Source: Pseudothermotoga sp.
GTDB lineage: Bacteria > Thermotogota > Thermotogae > Thermotogales > DSM-5069
Direction of reading: 5' to 3'
NCBI GenBank assembly: GCA_003510135.1
Contig: DOKY01000019.1
Span: 76,037-114,151, forward strand
DNA length: 38,115 nucleotides
Part shown: positions 14,294 through 22,792 of the stretch, one piece after another
Layout: every line of letters begins with the position of its first letter
Numbering within the stretch: the first letter of the stretch is position 1
The notes under the pieces: generated by a model
Told to the model about the DNA's origin: nothing
Databases searched by the model: none
The model's input: the letters and a program-made list of their open reading frames with translations, nothing else
Program-made: the position numbers and the translations under genes

Positions 14294-16675
14294 ATGAGAA
14301 ATCTCAACGAAAAGATGAAGGAAATTTTTGAAAGAACCATCGAGAGCATTAAAGGTAACAATCAGAACCTGCTCAAACCCGAGCACGTTCTTCTTGAAAT
14401 CCTGTACGATGGCAACAACGAGGTAACGAAATTGCTTCAGGAACTCGGTGTCAACACGAACAGAATCGCGGAAGAACTCGAAGATAGCGTTGAATCACAG
14501 TACGGTGTATACTATGGCTTTTCAGATGAGGTTTACATCTCGAGAGAGCTTTCTTACGTCCTTGAGCTCGCAAAACGTGAAGCGAGGCTGTTCAACCAAA
14601 GGGAGGTTGGGCCCCTACACTTCTTGCTTGGCCTTCTGAGGGAAGGCAGATCTCAGGCTGCTCAGATTTTGAGGAATCACGGCGTAGACTACGAGAAGGT
14701 GCTGGAAAAAGCGAAGGAAAAAAGTGAGGAACTCGCCGGTGAGGGTTCCCCGCTGAGCCTGTACGCGACTGACCTGACCAAGATGGCGAAAGAAGGGAAG
14801 ATCGGTCCCATCATAGGTCGGGACAAAGAGGTCGAGCGCGTCATAGAGATCTTGATGAGGAAGACAAAGAACAACCCGATCCTCATAGGGGATCCCGGTG
14901 TCGGAAAGACGGCCATTGTCGAGGGACTTGCTCAAAGGATTGTCGAAGGTAAGGTACCGGAGCAGTTGAAGAGCTTCAGAATACTCATGCTCGATCTTGG
15001 CAGAATGCTCGCAGGCACCAAGTACAGGGGAGAGTTCGAAGAGAGGTTGAAATCGTTCCTCGACGAGCTCATGAAACAGAAAGAAAACACGATCTTGTTC
15101 ATAGATGAGATACACACTCTGGTTGGCGCCGGGGCGGCAGAGGGTGCGATCGATGCAGCCAACATGATGAAACCAGCGCTCGCTCGCGGTGACATAAGGG
15201 TCATAGGCGCCACAACGGTGGACGAGTACAGAAAGCACATAGAAAAGGACAAGGCACTCGCCAGAAGGTTCCAGCCCGTCCTGATCAAAGAACCTTCGAT
15301 AGAAGAAACGATCGAGATCTTGAAGGGTTTGAAAAAGACCTACGAGGATCATCACAAGGTGAGGATAGATGACGGGGCAATCGAGGCAGCAGCGAAACTC
15401 TCGTCGAGGTACATCACCGACAGGTTCCTGCCGGACAAGGCCATCGACCTGATCGACGAGGCGGCTGCGAGGGTGAAGATGGCTTCAACGAAACAAACGA
15501 AGGACGAAAAGAAGATCCAGGAGCTGGAGAAGAGAATGAAGGAACTTGAGGAGAAGATCGACGAATACACCGTCAAGTCCATGTACAAAGAAGCTGCGGA
15601 ACTCAAGAAGGAATTGTTCAAACTGAAGAGTGAGTATGACTTCTTGACGAGTGGAAAACCCACCGTCACCGCCGAAAAGATCGCTGAGATTGTGGAGTCC
15701 TGGACGGGAGTTCCCGTGTCCAAGATGGTGGAGTCCGAGAAAGAAAAGCTGCTGAATCTGGAAAAGATCATCCACGAAAGGTTGGTCGATCAGGAAGAAG
15801 CCGTCAGTCTCGTTGCCGACGCGATTAGAAAGGCCCGGGCTGGCATCAAGGATCCCAACAGGCCGGTCGGAACCTTCCTGTTCTTGGGGCCGACGGGCGT
15901 GGGTAAAACGGAGCTTGCCAAAACTCTGGCGGAAGTGCTGTTCGGTACTGAGAACGCCCTGATAAGAATCGATATGACCGAATACATGGAGAAGCACAGC
16001 GTCTCAAGGCTCATAGGAGCGCCACCGGGATACGTCGGCTACGAAGAGGGAGGCCAGCTCACTGAGGCGGTTCGCAGAAGACCGTACTCCGTGGTCCTGA
16101 TGGATGAAATTGAGAAAGCGCATCCGGATGTGTTCAACATCCTGTTGCAGATCATGGACGATGGAAGGCTCACAGATTCGAAAGGAAACGTGGTCGATTT
16201 TAGAAACACCATAATCATCATGACGAGCAACATCGCGAGCGATTTGATACTCGAGTACGTACGACACGGTAAAAGATTCGAAGAACTCGAAGAGCGCGTG
16301 CGCGAAGAGCTGAAACGTTACTTCAGACCGGAATTCATCAACAGACTGGATCACGTGATCGTGTTCAAACCTCTGACGAAGGAGCACATGAAGCAGATCG
16401 TTGAGATAATGATCAAGAAGCTCGGTTCGAGGTTGAAAGACAAAAGCATAGAACTCGTCATAACCGAAGAGGCCAAAGAATACCTTGCAGAGAAGGGGCA
16501 CGATCCGATCTTTGGGGCAAGACCTCTGAGGAGGCTCATAGAGAAAGAAATCGAGACACCGCTTGCGAAGATGATCATCGCTGGAGAGGTGAAAGAGGGC
16601 CAGACTGTTCGCGTCGATTACAACGATGGGGCGTTGAAACTGGAAGTCGCCAGAGAACTGGTCAAAAAAGAATGA
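14294..16675 (+). CDS. clpC: Clp/Hsp100 AAA+ ATPase, ClpC-type layout
   Basis: A 793-residue protein unfoldase or disaggregase. It has a Clp N-domain (residues 1-145, two helical repeats), a first AAA domain with Walker A GDPGVGKTAIVEG near 200 and Walker B ILFIDEIHTLVGAG, a short UVR-like coiled linker near 410-450 (VKSMYKEAAELKKELF) and a second AAA domain with GPTGVGKTELAKTLAE near 531. The short linker is ClpC-like rather than the long M domain of ClpB. However, between TSNIASDLILEY and FRPEFINRLDHV the loop that carries the ClpP-docking Gly-Phe tripeptide in ClpC is missing. It could therefore act without ClpP. GGAGG precedes ATG 14294, and a CIRCE element lies upstream. Confidence 0.9.
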   Translation: MRNLNEKMKEIFERTIESIKGNNQNLLKPEHVLLEILYDGNNEVTKLLQELGVNTNRIAEELEDSVESQYGVYYGFSDEVYISRELSYVLELAKREARLFNQREVGPLHFLLGLLREGRSQAAQILRNHGVDYEKVLEKAKEKSEELAGEGSPLSLYATDLTKMAKEGKIGPIIGRDKEVERVIEILMRKTKNNPILIGDPGVGKTAIVEGLAQRIVEGKVPEQLKSFRILMLDLGRMLAGTKYRGEFEERLKSFLDELMKQKENTILFIDEIHTLVGAGAAEGAIDAANMMKPALARGDIRVIGATTVDEYRKHIEKDKALARRFQPVLIKEPSIEETIEILKGLKKTYEDHHKVRIDDGAIEAAAKLSSRYITDRFLPDKAIDLIDEAAARVKMASTKQTKDEKKIQELEKRMKELEEKIDEYTVKSMYKEAAELKKELFKLKSEYDFLTSGKPTVTAEKIAEIVESWTGVPVSKMVESEKEKLLNLEKIIHERLVDQEEAVSLVADAIRKARAGIKDPNRPVGTFLFLGPTGVGKTELAKTLAEVLFGTENALIRIDMTEYMEKHSVSRLIGAPPGYVGYEEGGQLTEAVRRRPYSVVLMDEIEKAHPDVFNILLQIMDDGRLTDSKGNVVDFRNTIIIMTSNIASDLILEYVRHGKRFEELEERVREELKRYFRPEFINRLDHVIVFKPLTKEHMKQIVEIMIKKLGSRLKDKSIELVITEEAKEYLAEKGHDPIFGARPLRRLIEKEIETPLAKMIIAGEVKEGQTVRVDYNDGALKLEVARELVKKE

Positions 16676-16703
16676 AGAGGAGCGTTCCGCTCCTCTTTTT
16701 TTT
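16675..16703. terminator. Rho-independent terminator after the Clp ATPase gene
   Basis: GAGGAGCG (16677-16684) and CGCTCCTC (16688-16695) pair around a TTC loop, extended by AA/TT, and are followed by eight T residues. The following gene is convergent and its stop codon lies in the T tract, so the hairpin may limit read-through in both directions. Confidence 0.88.
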
Positions 16704-17664
16704 ACAGGAATTCCGCTATCTCCGAGATCTCTCGCCTATTTCTTGGGCTTCTTTCCAGCTCGAGATGTTTCTCGTTCAGCTGTTCGAACCTTCCCCATTT
16801 CCCCACGGCGATCAGCGTTACGATGCGTCCATCGATACCGAACAGTTCCTTCACCTTGATAGGATCGTAACCCGCCACCGGGTGTGCCACCAGGCCCATC
16901 TGAGTCGCCTGAACCAGGAGAAAACCCACAGCCAAACCCGTGTCGAACAGAGCATAATTTCTATCGTCGCTCAGCTGACAATCGAAGTCGTCTCTTGTGT
17001 GAACGATGATGAGCGCCGGGGCGTACTTCATCCAGTAGTTTCCAGAAGACAGTGCCTCATGGAGCTTTTTCAGGTTTTCCTTCGATCTCACCACAACAAA
17101 TCTCCAGGGCTGTTTGTTGAAGCATGAAGGAGCAAGGTGTGCGGCTTCTATCAGCCTCAGAAGCTTTTCGTCTTCTATTGGATCGTTTCTCAAGCCTCTG
17201 AATGCCCTTCTTTGAAGGATCGAAGGATTGATGGAAAAATCTTCTTCCTTGATCTTTCTGTAAACTTCGAGCACCTGTCGGGCATGACCATCCACCTTGA
17301 CGTTGATCCATTCCTTTCTGATTCGTCCCCAGGGATCGAGAATGAAAGTGGAGCGGATCAGCTTTCCGTCCTTCACGATCCCAAGTGCCTGCGCCAGTTC
17401 TTTCTTCGAATCGGAAAGCAACTTAAATTTGAGACCGTATTTCTTCCTGAAAGATGATAAGGCTTTCACTGAGCCTGGTGACACGCCGATGATGTGGCCG
17501 TCAAACTGCTCAAACAGCTCGTTGAACTGCTGAGCTTCCAGCGTGCAGCCTGACGTTCCAGCTTTGGGATAGAAGTAGATCACCGAATAATTTCCAAGAA
17601 GATCTTGAAAGGTGAACGGTTGACCTTCTTCGTCCAGAAGCGAAAATTCGAATATTTTCTTCAC
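16702..17664 (-). CDS. Peroxiredoxin-nitroreductase fusion protein
   Basis: A 320-residue two-domain enzyme. Residues 1-140 are a Bcp/PrxQ-type peroxiredoxin with the peroxidatic cysteine at about 40 in YPKAGTSGCTLEA and the segment FIGVSPGS-like IIGVSPGSVKALSSF. From about 145 an FMN nitroreductase domain follows: SILQRRAFRG, AAHLAPSCFNKQPWRFVVV, FDTGLAVGFLLVQATQMGL. The same fusion is known from T. maritima, where the nitroreductase part is thought to connect flavin-bound electrons to peroxide reduction. GTG 17664 follows GGGAGGT; a longer form from upstream codons lacks such a site. It adds a peroxide-removing enzyme close to the rubrerythrin island but is transcribed separately. Confidence 0.93.
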   Translation of the reverse strand: MKKIFEFSLLDEEGQPFTFQDLLGNYSVIYFYPKAGTSGCTLEAQQFNELFEQFDGHIIGVSPGSVKALSSFRKKYGLKFKLLSDSKKELAQALGIVKDGKLIRSTFILDPWGRIRKEWINVKVDGHARQVLEVYRKIKEEDFSINPSILQRRAFRGLRNDPIEDEKLLRLIEAAHLAPSCFNKQPWRFVVVRSKENLKKLHEALSSGNYWMKYAPALIIVHTRDDFDCQLSDDRNYALFDTGLAVGFLLVQATQMGLVAHPVAGYDPIKVKELFGIDGRIVTLIAVGKWGRFEQLNEKHLELERSPRNRREISEIAEFL

Positions 17665-17720
17665 ATCGTAACCTCCCTTATCCATCGTTGTAGACTTTCT
17701 TTGAAACACACTGATTCAGT

Positions 17721-18720
17721 TCACAAAGATTCACTCTCATTCTGTGTTTTTGCCCTCTTTCTGAGGAGAGTAAGCATTGCCACAAATTGGCCGACCACAA
17801 CAATAACGGCGATAACAACCAAGGCGACGAATTTCCGTTTCGTCTTAGCTGTTTCTTCCTTCAACTTAGATATCTCTTTGTCCTTGGTGGAAATTTGGTT
17901 TTTCAACGAGTCTACCTGCGCGTTCTTTTTCGAGACCAAGTCTTCCAGTGTGACAATCTCCTTTTCAAGATTCCCAATCTTCCCATCTTTGTCGCGGATC
18001 TGATCTTTCATGGTTTCAATTTGACTGTCTTTTTGGAAAAGAACCGCCATGAGACTGACGATTTCGCTGTTCCGTTTTTCCAGTTCGCTTCTTAGATCCT
18101 TTATCTCGGCCTCCTTCGAAGCGATTGTGGCTTTCAGTTCTTCGATCTGTTGTTGTTTCTGCAAAAGGATGGCATTAAGGTTATCAATTTCGCCCTTCAA
18201 CTTGTTAACTTCGTTGCTTCGCTCTTCCAGCTTGTTTTTTTAGATCCTCTATCTCCAATTCCTTGGACGAAATCAAATCCTTCAACTCCATGACTTGCTT
18301 CTGCGTCTCGTCCAAGACGGCCTCAAGACTATTGATCCTGTCTTTCAGTTCGTTCACTTCGTTTTCCTTCCCAGAGATCTCATTTTCCAACTCTCCTACC
18401 TTGCTTTCCAGATTGATCTTCAATTGCTCGAGATCGTTTATCTTCAGTTCTTTTCGAGCCACCTCATTCTCGAGTTTGCTAATCAACTCTTTGAAGATAG
18501 ACTCGTTGTTCGGTATTAAAGTATCGAAAAGGTACCTAAAAACGTCTCTTAGAGTGTCTACGTAATTATTATAGCCAACAATTGTGTGTAGCTCTGAATC
18601 GAGCATTCATTCGAATTGGTAATAGCTGTCTTTTTCAAAATCATAAACTTTCTTTGTTCCACCAGAGAAGAAGGAACCTGCCAGAGCGGCCAGAAGTAGA
18701 GCGATCAAAAATCTTTTCAC
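17721..18720 (-). pseudogene. Exported coiled-coil membrane protein gene, broken by a stop and a frameshift
   Basis: Three joined pieces form one protein of about 330 residues. GTG 18720 (after GGGGA) starts MKRFLIALLLAALAGSFF, a signal peptide, and the frame stops at TGA 18609-18607. The same frame resumes with ATG 18606 (LDSELHTIVGYNNYVD) and becomes a long coiled coil. At the A7 run (T7 on the plus strand, 18235-18241) the frame shifts and ends at 18205. With one A fewer, translation would continue through more heptads to a C-terminal membrane helix, FVALVVIAVIVVVGQFVAML, and end at 17721. The coiled coil is built of repeats of about 49 residues. Sequencing error or A-run slippage could explain the frameshift but not the TGA. 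Function unknown; a spacer or scaffold in the envelope is possible. Confidence 0.7.
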
Positions 18721-18752
18721 AGCGAACATTCCCCACGGTATTTTCGAGCAGA

Positions 18753-19235
18753 TTATACCTCACTCCGAATTTCCAGCCACCTGTAAGCGATGCATGTCTT
18801 GTTGTCTCTGGAAGCTGCCAGCTGTTCTTGGATATTAGCGAGCACACCCGTGGCAACGGAGTTGGCGTAGATTCTGTTATCGAAACCTTCCGCGATCTTC
18901 GAAAATCCTACAACCACACGGTTGGGTTCATCCCTGACGAACCTCTCTTCACCGAGGACAACCGTGGAAGGGGTCATTCTCCATCTGTGTCTCTGAATGG
19001 CGTTTTCGTTCAGGACCAGCAGCAAGTCAATGCGATCGATGTTGGCGTACACGGCTGTGCATGAAATTCTCAGCGAGGTGGAGTTGTTTCCCCCTCGAAC
19101 TCGAGACACGTATTCTTTCGTCGCAAATACGTAAAGACTGGAGTCTTTCACGGTACCGGACAGCAACTGTTCAACCGCCTGGATGCCCTGTCCAGCACCG
19201 CTTATCACGACACTGAGCTCGTTCAGCCTGTACAC
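18753..19235 (-). pseudogene. Truncated gamma-domain fragment of a 2-oxoacid:ferredoxin oxidoreductase
   Basis: A 160-residue frame whose first 135 residues match the gamma domain of KorA/PorG-type enzymes: VVISGAGQGIQAVEQLL, VFATKEYVSRVRGGNNST, the DRIDLLLVLNENAIQRH segment and FDNRIYANSVATGVLANI. In complete proteins this domain continues into a helix and usually into the alpha domain that binds thiamine pyrophosphate (about 550 residues in total). Here the family resemblance ends abruptly and about 25 unrelated residues lead to a stop. No alpha or beta subunit genes follow; the next sequence is the broken coiled-coil gene. A shortened functional protein is possible but a deletion remnant is more likely. 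GTG 19235 follows GGAGGTG. Confidence 0.65.
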
Positions 19236-19300
19236 GTTTACACCTCCAGCATATTCCTAATTGGTTCAATATGAAACACGTGAACGCATTGACCGGACAA

Positions 19301-20383
19301 TCAGCTCAGCAACCAGACGTTTTCGATGAACACTCTCTTCAAGCCCTTTGCTCTTGCTGCTTCGAAAACTCTTTTCATCTGTTCTCTGCTCGTTGTTGAA
19401 ACATCGTGCACGAGGTGTTGAGGGGCAAAAGCGAGAAGAACATAGGGTATATTCTCATCGATCTGTGCGAGAAAGCCCGCGATGCCGCCAACTTCAACCT
19501 CGTCGATGTAGTGGGGAACGATCAAGCTGCTCACCACAAGCAGAGGAGGTTCCTTTCTATCGTCCATGCTGTGTATCAGTCTCACGTTTTCCTTCAGTCT
19601 CTGGATGGCTTTTTCTCCGTTCACACCGGTCAGTGCCTCGTACACGGTTGGACTGAACGCTTTCCAGTCAATCTTGATGATTCCGCCCGTTTCAAAACTT
19701 ATTGATGCCATCTGTTTTGCGATCGATTCGTTCATCGAGCCGTTCGTCTCCCAGCAGATTCTCTTCTTGATCTTGCCCGATGCCCTCAACGTGAAACTTG
19801 ACCATGGCAATGGATCTCCGCCGAAATAGCAGACGCAACTGATCCTTCCTTCATCGGCAATTCGAACGAATTCTTCCAGAGACACGCGTTCTCCGTCCTT
19901 CAGCTTTCCTTCTGAAAGCATGTACTTGTGGTCTATGTTCTGACAGAAGAGACAGTCCAGGTTGCAACCTGAGAAGAACACGGCCAGGTTGTAGAAACCT
20001 CTGTGCTCCTTCTCCGGACACACGGGCAGGGCAACACAGTTCGTTGGGTGTGGATCGAGATACCATCGAAGATAAGCCTCGTCAAAACGTTTCGTGATAG
20101 GGATCAGTTTTCCGTCTTCGTTGTGCACCACGCCACAGTAACCCGACCTACCAGCGGGAATCTCGCATTCGTTGATGCACAGAAAACATTTCTTACCACC
20201 GCGTGGTATGGAAGTGGGGAAATCGATCGATCGGCGCCATCTGTTTCGAACGTTTCTCACAAACTTGAGTGCTTCAGCAGGTCTATTCCTCAGGCAGTTA
20301 ACACAAACTCGAATGGATGAACTTATGAGCTCTGATTCGAAACCGCACAGAACGCAGCGTTTCTCTACAGAAGCTTCTAACAT
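19301..20383 (-). CDS. Radical SAM protein related to AmmeMemoRadiSam / PFL-activating enzymes
   Basis: A 360-residue enzyme. An N-terminal zinc-ribbon-like part has KRCVLCGF and RVCVNCLRN, then a second cysteine cluster KKCFLCINECEIPAGRSGYC as in AmmeMemoRadiSam proteins. The radical SAM motif is SGCNLDCLFCQN, where CxxxCxxC binds the 4Fe-4S cluster, followed by CYFGGDPLPW and WETNGSMNE. C-terminal HLVHDVSTTSREQMKRVFE is typical of this group. The start ATG 20383 lies three bases after the AnmK stop with AGGAA directly before it, so coupling to anmK is likely. The reaction is unknown; partner genes of the AmmeMemoRadiSam set were not seen in the window. Confidence 0.82.
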   Translation of the reverse strand: MLEASVEKRCVLCGFESELISSSIRVCVNCLRNRPAEALKFVRNVRNRWRRSIDFPTSIPRGGKKCFLCINECEIPAGRSGYCGVVHNEDGKLIPITKRFDEAYLRWYLDPHPTNCVALPVCPEKEHRGFYNLAVFFSGCNLDCLFCQNIDHKYMLSEGKLKDGERVSLEEFVRIADEGRISCVCYFGGDPLPWSSFTLRASGKIKKRICWETNGSMNESIAKQMASISFETGGIIKIDWKAFSPTVYEALTGVNGEKAIQRLKENVRLIHSMDDRKEPPLLVVSSLIVPHYIDEVEVGGIAGFLAQIDENIPYVLLAFAPQHLVHDVSTTSREQMKRVFEAARAKGLKRVFIENVWLLS

Positions 20384-20386
20384 TTC

Positions 20387-21520
20387 CTACCACGGCAAGG
20401 CGAGCTTACCCATGACGCAGTTTCTTCGAGCCCCTGTCACGATCCTGGATGGTGCCAGAGCTCTGACGAACAACTCACCCAGAAAGGCGATCGCCATCGC
20501 TTCGCGAAAATCTATCAGTTTCTTTTCGGGAATCTTCACCTCGAATCCAAGTTTGCGCAACTCGTCGACGAGAGTCTGGTTGTAAGCTCCCCCACCCGTG
20601 ACGAACAATCTCTTGACGTGAGGTAGATGCACAGCCAGGTTCTCTTTCACCATGAGGGCCGTGAAACTCACGATTGTTCTCAAAAGATCTTTTGGATGTA
20701 GCAATTTCGTGGCTCCGACCTCTTTTAGAAAGCTAATGTTGTAAACTTCCCTTCCCGTTGTCTTCGGAGGTCGTCTGTCGATGTATTTTCTTTCGTGTTC
20801 CAGCATTCTTTCGAGTAGGTTATCGTTGACCCTGCCTTCTCTGGAGAGGGAGCCTCCTTCGTCGAAATTTCTGTTGAGAAAATTTCGCACCACGATGTCT
20901 ATCAAGCAGTTGCCCGGACCTGTGTCGAAGGCGATGAGCTCACCGTGAGCATCGATGGCGGTGACGTTCGCTATACCACCGATGTTCAGCACGGCCGTGG
21001 AAGCGTCTGAACCTATCAGGAAAGCCCAGTCAAAGTAGGCGCTGATGGGGGCACCTTCACCCGAAAGCGCGACATCTTTGGTCCTGAAGCTATGTACGAT
21101 CGGTTTTTGCAACTCTACCGCGAGTACGTCCGCTTCTCCAAGTTGCAGTGTTGCTCCCTGAGCGGGTGCGTGCCAGACGGTCTGGCCATGGTAGGCAACG
21201 AAATCGCAGTAAAAGTCGAAGGATTTCACGATCTCGGCGTGCTTTCTCGCGATCTCGTAGTTGAGAAGTGTTACGTACTCGACGTTCGAAGAGTGCTTAT
21301 CGTACGCTTTGATTATCTTCTCTCTGAACGTCGGCTCGTAACTCACGCTGACCGCGTTCATGAGCTCGAAGCTCAGCTGTTTTCTCCAAAAAAAGCGTAC
21401 CTGAGCTATGTCCAGGCCATCTGCGGAGGTACCGGACATCAAACCCAAAACGATGTGCTCTTTTTTCTCGAACAGGCCTGTTAGTTTTTTCCAGTCACCG
21501 AGTCTCGCAAACTGATCCAT
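20387..21520 (-). CDS. anmK: Anhydro-N-acetylmuramic acid kinase
   Basis: A 377-residue enzyme that opens and phosphorylates 1,6-anhydro-MurNAc to MurNAc-6-phosphate during recycling of cell-wall fragments. The family signature LGLMSGTSADGLDIAQV is near residue 26, followed by VAYHGQTVWHAP, SGEGAPISAYFD, LNIGGIANVTAID, FDTGPGNCLID and FVTGGGAYNQTLVDEL. ATG 21520 is preceded by GGGGGAA; about 20 residues precede the signature, slightly longer than usual. The gene starts four bases downstream of the DUF123 stop, so it shares the cysteine operon's transcript. No MurQ etherase is seen nearby. Confidence 0.95.
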   Translation of the reverse strand: MDQFARLGDWKKLTGLFEKKEHIVLGLMSGTSADGLDIAQVRFFWRKQLSFELMNAVSVSYEPTFREKIIKAYDKHSSNVEYVTLLNYEIARKHAEIVKSFDFYCDFVAYHGQTVWHAPAQGATLQLGEADVLAVELQKPIVHSFRTKDVALSGEGAPISAYFDWAFLIGSDASTAVLNIGGIANVTAIDAHGELIAFDTGPGNCLIDIVVRNFLNRNFDEGGSLSREGRVNDNLLERMLEHERKYIDRRPPKTTGREVYNISFLKEVGATKLLHPKDLLRTIVSFTALMVKENLAVHLPHVKRLFVTGGGAYNQTLVDELRKLGFEVKIPEKKLIDFREAMAIAFLGELFVRALAPSRIVTGARRNCVMGKLALPW

Positions 21521-21524
21521 CGGA

Positions 21525-21914
21525 TCATTCCCCCAGTCTGGTTCGAAACACGTCTTTGACGATCGCGAAGAACCCGTCCAGATCGTCCAGCCTGTAAAGG
21601 TTAGTCTTCACCTTGAGATCGCTCGAACCGAATCCTTCAGGGCCTTCGAACCTTTTCGAAAGCGCTGAGGATATCTCTTCTTCGAGCCTCTGTTCGGATG
21701 ACAGCATGATCACGCCCACAATTTTTGCATGCTGGAGCAGATAGTCTATGTGCCAGTGCGCTTTCTTACGTTTTCGTAGATGTCTCTTGACTCTTGCCGA
21801 AAGATCACTCATTCCAGAACCCACGTAAGCATACAGTCCTGCCTCGAGGATCCATCGATCTTTTATGGCGGTACGCTGATCCAGTTTCAAAAGCAAAAGA
21901 TAACTGCCCTTCAT
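21525..21914 (-). CDS. DUF123 (GIY-YIG-like) protein
   Basis: A 129-residue protein of the DUF123 family, a GIY-YIG nuclease-like fold. The conserved segments are SYLLLLKLDQ, GLYAYVGSGMSDLSARVKRH, KKAHWHIDYLLQHA and the C-terminal GFGSSDLKVKTNLYRL. In GIY-YIG enzymes Tyr and Arg at the first two segments take part in catalysis, and both are visible here. Activity of this family is unproven; some members are fused to endonuclease III. Its ATG overlaps the cysK stop (ATGA), so the two are translationally coupled. Confidence 0.88.
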   Translation of the reverse strand: MKGSYLLLLKLDQRTAIKDRWILEAGLYAYVGSGMSDLSARVKRHLRKRKKAHWHIDYLLQHAKIVGVIMLSSEQRLEEEISSALSKRFEGPEGFGSSDLKVKTNLYRLDDLDGFFAIVKDVFRTRLGE

Positions 21915-22792
21915 GAGACCAGACTCATGTACCTTTCAAAGCCATCGGGGGCGATCGTCACCACGCGTGCATCTTCTGGGAGCTCTCGAGCGATCCTCAT
22001 CGCGACGGCAACGTTTGCACCACTGGAAATGCCAACTGATAGCGCTTCTCTTTTCATCAGAAACATCATCGTCTGGAAGGCCTCTTCGTCTTCGACAGTT
22101 TCTATTCTATCAATTACGGACAGATCCAGGATCTTGGGAACAAATCCTGCTCCAATGCCCTGAATTCGATGTTTGCCGGAAACGCCTCTGGAAAGAACGG
22201 CTGAACTCGCAGGTTCCACCGCAACGATTTTCACTCTGTCTTTGTAGATCTTTTTCAGGACTCTCCCAACACCGCTGATCGTTCCACCTGTTCCTACACC
22301 CGCAACGAAGGCGTCGATTCTGTAATTCATTTGAGAGAGTATCTCATGTGCCGTAGTGAGTTCGTGTGCCAGGACGTTGTAAGGATTTTCAAACTGATTG
22401 GGCATGTAAGCACCTAACGTGTCAACGATCTCGTTCGCCTTTTCTATGGCGCCGCTCATACCACGTTCTGCGGGCGTCAAGATCACCTCTGCGCCGTAAC
22501 TTTTCAACAGTTTCACTCTCTCCTGACTCACACTTTCCGGCATCGTCAGAATCACCCGAAAACTCTTCAATACGCCTATCGCCGCCAGGGCGATCCCGGT
22601 GTTGCCGCTCGTCGGTTCGACCACGATTCCATGCTTTATGAGTCCTTTTTTCTCGGCGGCCTCGATCATGAAAGTGGCGGGCCTATCTTTCACGCTGCCC
22701 CAGGGGTTGTTTTTCTCGATCTTGAGGAACACCCTTGGTTCTGTGGTCAACCTCACCATCGGTGTGTTGCCGACCAGGTTCAGCACTGTCAT
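21911..22792 (-). CDS. cysK: Cysteine synthase (O-acetylserine sulfhydrylase)
   Basis: A 293-residue PLP enzyme making L-cysteine from O-acetylserine and sulfide. It has LVGNTPMVRL at the start, the PLP lysine in NNPWGSVKDRPA, the substrate loop EPTSGNTGIALA and the phosphate-binding GVGTGGTISGVGR, ending SVGISSGANVAVA. ATG 22792 follows GAGGAGGG. The preceding cysE frame runs on for 110 bases past this start, an unusually long same-strand overlap. Together with cysE it forms the complete two-step route from serine to cysteine. Confidence 0.96.
   Translation of the reverse strand: MTVLNLVGNTPMVRLTTEPRVFLKIEKNNPWGSVKDRPATFMIEAAEKKGLIKHGIVVEPTSGNTGIALAAIGVLKSFRVILTMPESVSQERVKLLKSYGAEVILTPAERGMSGAIEKANEIVDTLGAYMPNQFENPYNVLAHELTTAHEILSQMNYRIDAFVAGVGTGGTISGVGRVLKKIYKDRVKIVAVEPASSAVLSRGVSGKHRIQGIGAGFVPKILDLSVIDRIETVEDEEAFQTMMFLMKREALSVGISSGANVAVAMRIARELPEDARVVTIAPDGFERYMSLVS

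Noticed and set aside
14615..15355. 246-codon minus-strand open frame inside the Clp ATPase gene
   Set aside because: It lies wholly antisense to conserved AAA motifs and has no independent start signal.
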